A stretch of DNA of 64,000 nucleotides from Panaeolus papilionaceus (Eukaryota > Basidiomycota > Agaricomycetes > Agaricales): contig JADNRZ010000007.1 of assembly GCA_015501605.1 (NCBI GenBank), positions 1,736,001 through 1,800,000 on the forward strand, read 5' to 3'. The notes beneath the pieces were generated by a model. The model searched no databases. It saw nothing but the letters and a program-made list of their open reading frames with translations, and was not told the origin of the DNA. A program made the translations under genes and the position numbers. Positions 35,782-45,800 of the stretch are shown one piece after another (the first letter of the stretch is position 1; each line of letters begins with the position of its first letter).

Positions 35782-36130
35782 ACGCCGCATGATTTGCAGC
35801 AGCGAAGAAGGGGTTCGGGTCCGGGAGATCCTGGTGAACGACCACCAGCGAACACAGGCATCGAGCCCCTTTTATCAACACTCGATGAACTGCGCATAAC
35901 AATCGACACCCTGTCCGAGCAGAGCTGCAGAATGAGCTCAGGGATATTGTACAGAGATTACAGGTTCGTATATAGTTAGTCTAAGCGCTTGTGTCCTATG
36001 ACTAACGTGTTCGCCGTTCTCAAACCCCATTAGACCTCGAATCATCCCCCTCCTCAAGTGCTTTACCTGGGAGGTAATGTTCAATGACGTGTTCCGTTTT
36101 CCCGAAAGACACATGGTAATATTTACCATT
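35782..36130 (+). pseudogene. Family U copy 1, truncated
   Basis: Starts at a codon homologous to the U start but reading ACG instead of ATG, followed by PHDLQQRRRGSGPGDPGE and NTGIEPLLSTLDELRITIDT. An 11-nt loss shifts the frame before the end of exon 1 (35963, donor GTTCGT). Exon 2 keeps only its first codons near 36034; a deletion of several hundred bases then joins it to the 3' flank of the family. Compare the complete copies at 50.6, 54.1 and 61.5 kb. Confidence 0.6.
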
Positions 36131-36803
36131 TTATATAGTATATGGGGTTTGGTGTCTACTATGTATGCTTCATGGTCGTCGCACTTGGGTGAGTCAGTTG
36201 TTGGCAGCGAGCTACTTAAAGCATTGTTTACATACGATTTGACTTTGGTTGAAATTTCTGTCTCTGCGTTAGTGTACTTCATATAGGCGCATTCACGTAA
36301 GATATATACCATTAAAAAAGACCTCTTTCTTTATAAAAACGTCAGGCTTCAGAACTTAGGAGTTGTCACACTATACTTGGAGCAGATAGTTAGGTGGCAG
36401 CATCCCAATGCAATTTACTGAGACTCTGTGTGAGCAGGCAGAGAAGGCAGTGTGATTCTCAAGAGTGACCAGTGACGACTTTGAATGTTCAGCGTGTGCT
36501 GTGCAACTAAGTCATATTCATATTAGCTCGAAGTGAGCGAAAGGTGTAATCGACTCGTCAGAGTGGCCATTCTTGGTTACCTGCCTCAAATTTCTCATAT
36601 TCCCCAGACTGATGAAAGAGCCATTATCGATCGACGGAGGCTGACCTATGGTGTACATGCGACTGACTTCTAGTAATTGTCTCCCGTTCGTCTTCAGTCC
36701 TAGTCAGCCTGAATTGAAATTCAAAATAAATAGCGATGCATCTCATTCCGAATCAATCAAACAGACGCACGCTCACTTTCTATTCTATCTCCTTCTATTC
36801 AGG
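36131..36803. other. U-S spacer of unit A
   Basis: No supported gene. Corresponds in position to 49.75-50.6 kb and 60.64-61.5 kb in the other units. Confidence 0.45.
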
Positions 36804-37004
36804 ACGTCTGCATCACCTGGTCAGTATTTACCTCGTTTCATTTTCGAACTTCGTCTTGTAGCGCATCTCTTATCTTATAAGGTATGTTGACCCTCTTGTC
36901 AATTTTCGGTATGATCCTCGATAGGTGACATCAACCTCGAGAATCATCACAGCTCCCAGGCGGTTGACCACGAAAATCAGGGGATAAAAGATATAGGGAG
37001 CTGA
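36804..37004 (+). pseudogene. Family S copy 1, start codon lost
   Basis: Exon 1 (36804-36819) is homologous to the 16-nt first exon of S3 and S5 but begins ACG. The intron runs from the donor GTCAGT to 36924. Exon 2 reads DINLENHHSSQAVDHENQG and stops at 37002-37004. Diverged from the 43-aa S ORFs. Confidence 0.45.
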
Positions 37005-37128
37005 GAAAGTTGGGTAGACCCTCTCAAAAGACTGAAAATCGGCTGAAGTAGGAGGGTAATTAGCTCATGCTGGGGGTATCGAAGTGTATATGAAGTAACA
37101 TCAAAACAATCGAATTTAAATAGAGAAA

Positions 37129-38148
37129 CTAGATTAAATAGAACGAAAAGACTCGGAGTAGAGAAAATATTAGTACGCTACGAATTACATTGTAGCAGTC
37201 ATAACCAATATAAAAGTTATTCGGAGTTTCGTCAGAAACGAAGCGCGAAAATTCGTGGCGCATGAGGAGAGAGGAGAGCATAACTTGAATGTAAAGGGAA
37301 AAAGAAGGGGAGTTGTAAAACAACAGAAAGACGAAACGAAAGAGACGAAGACGACAAGAGAGACGAACAACAGCCGAAGCAGATAAAAACCCACGCAAAT
37401 AATAAAAATAGGTCCCATAAATTCCATCTGCCCACGCAAAATACCTCCTCGCACCACCTCTCACAACCCCCCAAAGCCCCCTAACTCCTCCAAATCTCAA
37501 CACCTTGAGCACAACAACAAACATCCCAATACTCATCAACATCCAATATCCTCCACTCATCCTCCCACCCTGGAAACCTCACCCTCGCCGCTGCCATTCA
37601 AGTTCATAAAATACCCAAAGCCGAGTCGGCCGTGTCGGGAGTCGCGTTTGGCTACTTTTGAAGGGATCTTAGCTCGCTCTTGAGCTTCAGATGTCGAGGT
37701 GGAGGGGCCTGTAGATGAGGAAGTAGCGGTAAGAGCACCAGTTGAGTTCTGGAGGTTTCTGTTAGGCGTTACTGTGCTCGTAGATCCAGCACTAACGGCG
37801 CTCTCCGGAATCCCCGGTCTATCTTGTTCCGCCTCGTCATCACCCATCGACACCGCTGCACCAGCCGCACGAGGAGGCTGATAAGGCAACAAGAATTCCG
37901 GTGTCCTCTCAGCGTCACAAGCTTAAAGTCGTATAACGAGGCTGCCCCACCCCTTCCTAAGAAGCGAAATGAGAAGTGGCCAAAGCGGGTGATCATCCAA
38001 GCGGTCATCACCCCTCCTTGCATTCACCTCCTTTTTCAGAACCTCCAGAGCCTCGTCTTTTGTTTTTACAGCCTTCCTCTTCCGCCCACCTATCTTCATC
38101 TCCCGTTAATCAAGGCTCATCGCACGCTCATGCCCTCTTCCTGGACCC
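37129..38148 (-). pseudogene. SAMCC family copy 3, C-terminal fragment
   Basis: Matches the C-terminal end of SAMCC1: DDHPLWPL.ISLLRKGWGSL, TPEFLLPYQPPRA, GDDEAEQDRPG, SAGSTSTVTP, GPSTSTSEAQERAKIPSKV and the membrane anchor GGYWMLMSIGMFVVVLKVLR. The coiled-coil part is collapsed: sequence equivalent to SAMCC1 43.38 kb is joined directly to the equivalent of 43.77 kb. At about 38.14 kb it changes abruptly to sequence of a P gene on the other strand. Frameshifts present. Confidence 0.75.
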
Positions 38149-38149
38149 C

Positions 38150-38397
38150 ATCTAGCTGCCTGTGGTTAATGTTGAAAGCCAGGGCAATTCGGAGTGCGGG
38201 AACCCTTTTCGCGAAAAAGTTGACTCACCCCAAAGGGCGAGTTTGCGGGCTTGCTGAATGATGGTACGAGAATGGGGAACGCTGATATAGGCTTTGATAA
38301 CCTTTACAACCCACCATTCAAACCCCTATGGTGGCTCAGTTTTGCTTGCACGAGGGCCATGGAGATTCAAGTTGGGGAGAGCGTAGCTCGACAGTGA
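38150..38397 (+). pseudogene. Family P fragment, last exon only
   Basis: Homologous to the last exon of copy B from about LELPIMNFD to the C terminus, but the segment carrying the GDSG serine is collapsed, and the part between the GLLN segment and the last residues is deleted (then NADIGFDNLYNPPFKPLWWL). Joins SAMCC3 at its left edge. Confidence 0.7.
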
Positions 38398-38751
38398 TCA
38401 GCGATGAGTGTTACAGCTTTACATTGAAGCATTAGGACTTGGTGCTTGGTGTTCGTGCTTTTACTATTGTGCGTCAATATCAATTCATGTCTGCGCTACC
38501 TAGCTATTAACTGTCTTTGAAGAGGACGACTACAGATTCAAATATTCACGCATGCATATGTAGAACCACTTTTCAACCAATTTGAGCCCCTGTTTCAGTA
38601 CTGTTTCAGTGAAATAAGTGAATCGGGGTCTTGAGCTCTGTCACAGGCCCAATGATGCGATTTGTGATCGACTTTTGGGGCGATGGTGCCCGGGGACGTA
38701 TAAGTTTGTCTCATCTGCCTTGGAAACCGCGAAGCAACCTCCTAAGCCAAT
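38398..38751. other. Upstream region of peptidase copy B
   Basis: Non-coding; presumed promoter and 5' UTR of copy B. A stretch near 38618-38750 is open in two frames but is not supported as coding. Confidence 0.45.
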
Positions 38752-39376
38752 ATGGATGGTGAGTAGATCTTTAGATATAGTCTCGTTGAGCGTCTATGTG
38801 TTTATGCCATCGTCTAATTAGATTACGACACTGAGAATCCCGGGAAGATTGACGAGTTTGTCAAAACGAAGGAATTTGATGAGTGTTGTTTACAGGAAAG
38901 GAGAGTTCAGGACGCCGCATGCGATGTCAACTTGAACCTTCAAGCAAGTGATGACTCGGAAGAGGAGGAATACATAGAGTCGGATGTTGGCAAGTTTGAA
39001 GCTCGCTACTACTATGCTGGTGTTGGTCGAAAGTGGAATTGGCCGACCCTCATCTATCGCACCTCCGACGACAAATATGAGACCGCAAACGGAGTACTCA
39101 AGGACGCTCTCGTCGTTTCAGAAACCCACGAATTTGCGCAGGAAGGCGTGTGGGATAGGATTCGTAACAAGGTGCGTAGCTTTCTGCTTATGCAAATTGG
39201 CTTTATTGACAACCAATATCACTATATGTCGCAAGGTGGTGGAGCTTCTCGATATGAGAAATATCTGCTTTACGTCTGTAGACTTTGTTCATTTTCGGTC
39301 GAGGTCTAAGGACTACCCGGAAGTCCTTTCCAACCCAACCATCTGGATAGGTGTCGTTCCCAACACTCTCAACACT

Positions 39377-39724
39377 ATGGCACGCCATCTGCACATTTAT
39401 TATTTTGCAGTTGCACATCTGTAAGTCTCAATTTTGGCATAAGTAACACGCAGATTTCGAAATTTTCAGTGTGCAACACACAGATTTCCACATTTTTCTG
39501 TGTGTGGCACACAGATTCAGGTGTTCGAGCTCAAAATCTTGACGCACATCCGGGTGTATTGCCTAATAAGGGAACACGTCCGGATGTGTGGCAAATTATG
39601 AGCTCGTCGACTTGAGTGCCACACAGAAATCTAACGAGCTAGATTTCGGTGCCACACATCCAAGAAGGCTTGCCGTCGGACTTTAAATACTGCCGATGGC
39701 AATTCCGGCCATCTTATCGAGGTA
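39377..39724 (+). repeat. Left arm of inverted-repeat element
   Basis: Contains several CACACAG/CTGTGTG words and a strong splice-donor-like CT|GTAAGT at 39419-39426. Confidence 0.88.
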
Positions 39725-40119
39725 TGAGATAACAAACACTGAGCCCTCCGAGGACTCGAGTGTAGGGCTGTTGAACAAGTGATCGAGGGAGGGGAGGGTC
39801 ATCATGTTTTATGTATTTACGGCAAAATTTACACGTTCCGGGGGTACACTTCAAGGTTTTCGGGATCACCTAACGCTGATTTGGGAAGGTTAATGAACCT
39901 CAGAGTCAAAGACCTCACGGTTGTGTGTTCCAGGAGGAGACATGCATAATATTTACTATATTATGACTTCTCTATAGAAGTAAAATTGTCATATAACAAG
40001 TTAAATTAAATAAATCTTATTTATCAGAGTCGTTATGGGGCTCATACACACACTCTATGCGGTTCTGAAGAATATCGAGGCATTGTGCCTCGTAACTACC
40101 AAGCCGTTATCTAATATGT

Positions 40120-40467
40120 ACCTCGATAAGATGGCCGGAATTGCCATCGGCAGTATTTAAAGTCCGACGGCAAGCCTTCTTGGATGTGTGGCACCGAAAT
40201 CTAGCTCGTTAGATTTCTGTGTGGCACTCAAGTCGACGAGCTCATAATTTGCCACACATCCGGACGTGTTCCCTTATTAGGCAATACACCCGGATGTGCG
40301 TCAAGATTTTGAGCTCGAACACCTGAATCTGTGTGCCACACACAGAAAAATGTGGAAATCTGTGTGTTGCACACTGAAAATTTCGAAATCTGCGTGTTAC
40401 TTATGCCAAAATTGAGACTTACAGATGTGCAACTGCAAAATAATAAATGTGCAGATGGCGTGCCATA
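40120..40467 (-). repeat. Right arm of inverted-repeat element
   Basis: Reverse complement of 39377-39724. On the plus strand the donor-like word of the left arm reads as the acceptor-like ACTTACAG, ending at 40424. Confidence 0.88.
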
Positions 40468-42270
40468 TCAACACTGCATGTGCTCGAGAGTCAGCCTCAG
40501 ACATCCGTGCGTACCTCGATGAACTCAAGGTTCAGAACATCGACATTGCATATCGCAAGTCCGTCGCCAAGTTCTTGAGCAGTCATGGACCACCTCTCTT
40601 CCAGCCTGTTGAAGATGATGACTCTCTTGCACTCAGATCCGTCATTGACAAGCTCTCTGCTACACTCAGTATCCCTATAACAGCGCAAAGAAATTCTACT
40701 CAAGGCACACTGGGTCCGTATTTTCAAGCTGGAGACAAGGTCTACGCCATCACCACCCGCCACAATTTGTTCCCTCTCAACGAAGGAAATGCAGAATATA
40801 GGCACAGCGGTAACAACTTGATTTACTCTCATGCTCCAGATACTCCCTGTTTGCTGATACCGTTCCCTACTCCCCAGACTCGGCTCCGAAGAGGCATGTT
40901 TTCGTCATGGGTAACCGCATGTTCCGAGCGCACCTACAGTCCATCCGGAATCGCATAGTTAATTGTATCCATGGTGCTCGATATGACCAGCGATATGTCG
41001 ATAGGTATAAAAACAAAGTGAAGACTGGAGTCGACCTCCCAAAGTCCCAACTTGCATTAGAAGAGGCCGAGGCAACCCTTGTCAAGTCGCACGCACATCT
41101 CAATCGCGTCAAGGAGTGCTATGCTGACATTGTCAAGAACTGGAGCTCACGCGAGAATCGCACGATCGGCTTTGTCATCTGGTCCCCGCCTCTCGGGGTT
41201 GGTGCTGCTCCTCATCAGTACACTCGCGATCTCTGTGTGGTCGAGTTATATAAAGAAAAGTTCAAAAATCTGATAGGAAACACTTTTTGGGCTGGTGCGT
41301 ACCCTAATCTACCCTCAGATATGGTTTTAATTAATTAACCTTCGTTGTGGTGAACACCTTACCACTGTTACCAGGTCTAGAAGATGCTTTCCCTTCTAAC
41401 CGGAAATCACAGTACTTGTCTGTGCCTGTTCGTGTCTTGAATGGGCTCGTTGGGCTCAGAGGCATACTCACCACAGACCAGCTCAACGACCCCACCAGCA
41501 CCGAACGTTTTCGCTTCGACTTCACCCCCCAATCTGAACACCCACCGCGACGTGTCGTGAAACGGGGAGCCAAAACTAACACAACAGTTGGGACGCTCTC
41601 AAGGTACATGTCGCACGTCCGCAAGTACTCCATGCTCGGCGGCCACATGGACTCGCTCGAGCTGCCTATTATGAATTTTGACAATTGGAGTCGGAATGGT
41701 AATTCGGGAGACGGGGACCCCTTTTGCGAGGAAGGTGACTCGGGGTCAGTGGTTTTCACCCCCAAGGGCGAGTTTGTGGGCTTGCTGAATGGTGGGACGA
41801 GTATGGGGTTCAGTGCATGTGATATTGGTTATGCGACGCCGTTTGAGTGGGTTTGGGAGCAGGTGTTGAAGGAGTTCCCTGGCGCTGAATTGGATTTTGA
41901 TAACCCTCAGTTCAAGTCTGCGCTCCCCCTTTCGGTTTGCTGGACTGCCGAGGACCTGAAGGAGATGTCTCTCTCTCGTGATCAATGATGATCATGAGCG
42001 GTTCTGCTAGTTTTATTTTTCAATAAATTAAGGTTCTATGCCATTTTGTCCTGCTATCCTTTGAGTCAATGATATTCGTTTGTATCTACTACCGTTCGCA
42101 TGAGATTAGCCAGTGGCTGACCTCAAGATGATGTCTCTGGTTCACCTCTGTCAGTGAGCCTCTGGCGTTCAGACAGGTTTAGAATTTACTCTAAACAAAA
42201 AGCTGCTAAATTCCACTTCGAATCCATCAAACATGCACTTTCATATCCATTCCAATCCCTTCTGTTCAGG

Positions 42271-42411
42271 ATGTTTGCTTCACCTGGTCAGTCTTTTTCG
42301 TTTCAAGCTTCATCTTGGAGTGCTTCACCAATCATATACCTCTGTGGATAAGCCGAGGGTATAAATCTGGTCGTATATCTATCAGAGTCTGACGTTGGAG
42401 GTCCAAGTTAA
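42271..42411 (+). pseudogene. Family S copy 2, degenerate
   Basis: First exon ATGTTTGCTTCACCTG followed by GTCAGT, as in S3 and S5. The second exon is diverged and stops after a few codons. It follows peptidase copy B directly, so the U gene of this unit has been lost. The remaining sequence up to 42802 is the 3' flank of SAMCC1. Confidence 0.4.
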
Positions 42412-42802
42412 CACTGCAACCCATCATAGTTAGGTCAAATAGGATTTGAAGTCATCGAATTTATGTAAAGTAAAAAACTAAAATTGCAAATTGAAATAAC
42501 AAAACGTGACAATACTAGTACTAAATGTACATTACAGAACATCAAACCAGATTCGTAGCTAGTCGTAATAACGGTCGTCATTGCAGTCGTGAAAAGTATG
42601 TTGCACAAGTAGTCGTAAGAAACGAAGCTGAAACGCTGAAGTCGCGTCGCATGGGGTGTGTGGAAGGCGTAAAACCACAGGAAAAAACAAACTGAACGAA
42701 GACGAAAAGAGACAGATGAATAACAAAAGAATCGGAAACAACCAACGCAAATAATAAAAATAAAAGTGTCCCATAAAATCAACCCAATCCAACGCAACCA
42801 AA

Positions 42803-45800
42803 TCACCTCCTCCCTCTCAAAACTCCCCCAAGTCCCCTCACTCCTCCCAAACTCAACGCCTTGAGCACAACAACACATACACCAATACTCATCAACACCC
42901 AATAACCACCACTGATTCTCCCCCCCAAGACCCCACCGAGTAGGAAGTCGCGTTTGATCACTTTTGAAGGAATCTTGGTTCGCTCTTGAGCTTCAGATGT
43001 CGAAGTGGATGGGCCTGTGGTTGAGAACGAGGTCGTAGTAGAAGCAAGAGCTGAGTTCTTGACACTCCGACTTGGCGTTACTGTGCTCGTGGATCCGGCA
43101 CTAACAACGCTCTCGTTGCCTTCGACCGGACTCCCCGGTCTATCTTGTTCCGCCTCGTCGTCACCAGTCGCAGCAGTCGCACCATGCGCACGAGGAGGCT
43201 GATAAGGCAACAAAAATTCCGGTGTCCTCTCTGCGCCCACAAGGGGCATAACAAGGCTACCCCACCCTTTCCTGAGCAGCGAAATGGGAAGAGGCCAAAG
43301 CGGGTGATCCTCCGAGTCGTCTTCTCCCCTCCTTGCACTGATCTCCTTCTCCAGTACCTCCAGCGCTGCTTCTTTCGCTTTGACCACCCTCTCCCTCTCC
43401 TCCACCTCGAGCTCCTTCTTCTCCACCTCTCTCTCCCTCCCCTCAAGTCCAGTACCCACACTCTCCAGTTCCCTGACATTATCCTGCGCACTCGCACGCA
43501 CATGTGCCCTCCTCTCCTCGTCCTTTTTCATCTCCTCCACCTCTCTCTCTTCAAGCTCCTTCTCCTTCCTCTGCACCTCCCTCAGCCGATTCTTCACCCT
43601 CCGCTCACTATCCACCACCTTCTCCTCCCTCCTCTCCACCGCCACCTCTCTAGCATGCATTTTCTCCTCATCCTCCGCTAATGCATCCCTCGCACGTCCC
43701 ACTTCCGCCTCACCCTCCTCCACCTTCTCCTCCCTTTTCTCCAACTTTCTCTCCCGCTCATCCAGCTTCATCTCCCTCTCATCAAGCCTCATCGCACGCT
43801 CATCCAGCCTCCTCTCCCGTTCTCCCACCTCGCCCTCCCATACCCTCCCCACACCCTCCCTCTCAAGTACCCTCCCCTCCCTCTCATCCAGCTTATTCTC
43901 CCTCTCATCCAACTCGCCCTCTCTGATCTTCACCTCCCGCTCTCGCTCAAGCACCTCTGCCTCTTTGACACCCTCCTCGCCTTCGCGGTCGTGCAGTATC
44001 CCCTCCCGGTCCCTCACCTCTCCCTCTCGCTCGTCCAACATGCCGCCCCGCCTATCCATGCCCTCTGCGCGCCTGTCAAGCGCGTCCTTGAACTCGTCCA
44101 ACACCCTCTCTCGTGCATCCAAGTCCCGCTCGCGCTCCTCCAACGCCTGATCTCGCTCGTCGAGGTCTCGTTGTCGTTCAACGAGACTGAGATCACGCTC
44201 GACGAGTGCCAAGTCCTCTTCGGCGAGCTGGTGTTCTTCAGATGTGAGGGCGTGGATTTCATCAGCAGTGTGTCGTTCATCCTGGCTTTGGTCTCGCTCG
44301 TTATCTTCAGCTTCAACTTGTGTGGTGGTAGGAGGGGGAGGTGGGATACTAAACAGCTCCAGCACACCGCCTCTCTTCGTCGCTCCCGCGCCCGTCTTCG
44401 TTCCAGCCTTCCTCCCAATCTCACCCACATCTCCCGCCTTCCTCCCCATCGACGCACTACTAACATCCCCAACACTCGTCGTTCCATCTTCATGCACACC
44501 AATCCCAACACTCCCAACCACACTCTTTGCAGTAATCACACCCTGCGCAGCGACCGCATTGTGCATCCCCCCAGGACTCAACCTCGGCCCTCGCACACTC
44601 GCTCCTCCCCCACCCTTCCCTGTCCTCAAAGATGAGCTTATCCTCTTCACAGTCTCACCCAGCTCCATCTCCCATGCTTCAACTCCACTGACACCTTTCG
44701 CATCTTGCAGTCCTCCATCGCGCTTTAACAGCTCCTCAATACTGGGCTCATCCTCCCCTCCCTCGCCGTCCTCGTCCTCGCCATGCACTCTAACGATGAC
44801 GGTCTTATCGCCTTCACCCTCTGCATCATCATGATGAGGTTCAACCAAAGACGAACTCGAACTCGCAGTAGACGCAGAGGCAGCCGCAGAGGATGACTCA
44901 GCACTTTCCAGCACCGTAACATATCCCTCCACACCACTCTCTACCCCACTCTGACTCTCATTGCCTCCCTCCCGTCCTGCACTCAACTGACTCCCATCGC
45001 CTTCAGCCCCACCCTCGCCTTCACCATCCCAAACCCCAATCACCCTCTTAGGTCTCGGATGATGCAACTCGGCTTCTTTCACCACAGGCGGGTAGGGTAG
45101 CAATCTCTTTCCAGCGCTTCCTCTGCTGCTGTTGCTTCCCCTACTGTTTGCACTACCAGGACTTCCATCGCCAGGACCACCGCCCACACCAGGCGACGTA
45201 ACACCTGGGCTGGGGTTGTGCCTCACAACGTAGAGTTGGGTTTGTGGGGATGCGATGCGATGTTGTGGGTGTCCATGGGAGTGTGGTTGGTGTTGGTGTT
45301 GGGAGTGAGACGGTGGTTGATGTTGATGTTGGGACTGAGGGTACGGGTGTGGCTGGTGTTGTGGGTGCAAAGGCGAATACGGCTGGTGTTGAGGATGATG
45401 CAACGCATGGGCATGCGAATACGGATGGGCATCTAGGTAAGGCTGGCGTTGGTGTTGGTGCTGGTGCTGGTGTTGCTGGTGATGTGGGGGTGGTAGTTGA
45501 GGTAGTTGAGGTCCAAGGAAAGTTTGGTTCGTACTTGGGTCTGGGGAGGGATATTCCGAAAGATCCCACTCCTTGAAACCAAACTCGTACATGTCCAACG
45601 GGACATACGGGACATACTGACTTGTTGCGCTGGAATCGTTGTGGAGTACGTGTTGTGGGCTTGAGGGGAGTGGGTAGCCTGCACCTGTGTGAGAGGGTGT
45701 GATGACGCGGTGGTGGTGGGCTGTGGGTGTGAGGAGGGTGATCAGCGGGTGAACCAAGATGAGAGGTAGGGTAGAGGGCATGGTAATAAGACAAGAAAAT

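Larger units (their letters stand above)
39377..40467. mobile_element. Non-autonomous inverted-repeat element (1,091 bp, 348-bp arms)
   Basis: The two arms, 39377-39724 and ~40120-40467, are almost perfect reverse complements (outer ends ATGGCACGCCATCTGC and GCAGATGGCGTGCCAT). The 8-bp direct repeat TCAACACT at 39369-39376 and 40468-40475 is the target duplication. Removing the element with one repeat restores the peptidase frame exactly (TLNT then ACARES). The ~395-bp centre has no gene. Eight-base duplications suggest a hAT-like (or KDZ-like) mobilising transposase, but the termini do not match a consensus I can name. The arms share no evident sequence with the KDZ element in this window. 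Confidence 0.88.
38752..41988 (+). pseudogene. Trypsin-like serine peptidase family P, copy B (intact apart from a transposon insertion)
   Basis: Exons 38752-38758, 38822-39171, 39236-39376 plus 40476-40809 (split by the element at 39377-40467 and one 8-bp duplication), 40878-41294 and 41375-41988 sum to 1,863 nt, 620 aa, with no other lesion. The first exon encodes just MD plus one base. The N-terminal ~200 residues are family-specific. The peptidase signatures are AITTRHNLF (His, about residue 260), TRDLCVVEL (Asp, about 394) and EEGDSGSVV (Ser, about 537), followed by FVGLLNGGTSMGF. Spacing is longer than in chymotrypsin, so inserts are present. No signal peptide is evident, suggesting an intracellular protein. 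Substrate unknown. It converges with SAMCC1. Family identity rests on motifs only. Confidence 0.75.

Noticed and set aside
39377..40467. Inverted-repeat element as a functional intron that rescues peptidase copy B
   Set aside because: The best donor/acceptor pair leaves residual sequence with an in-frame TAA and a length not divisible by three.
43380..44635. Long plus-strand open frames rich in Ser, Leu and Arg opposite SAMCC1 (similarly 46174-47058 and 57274-57915)
   Set aside because: Antisense shadows of the repetitive Glu/Arg- and Ser-rich coding strand; no start context or domain, while the minus-strand exons join in frame over 4.9 kb.
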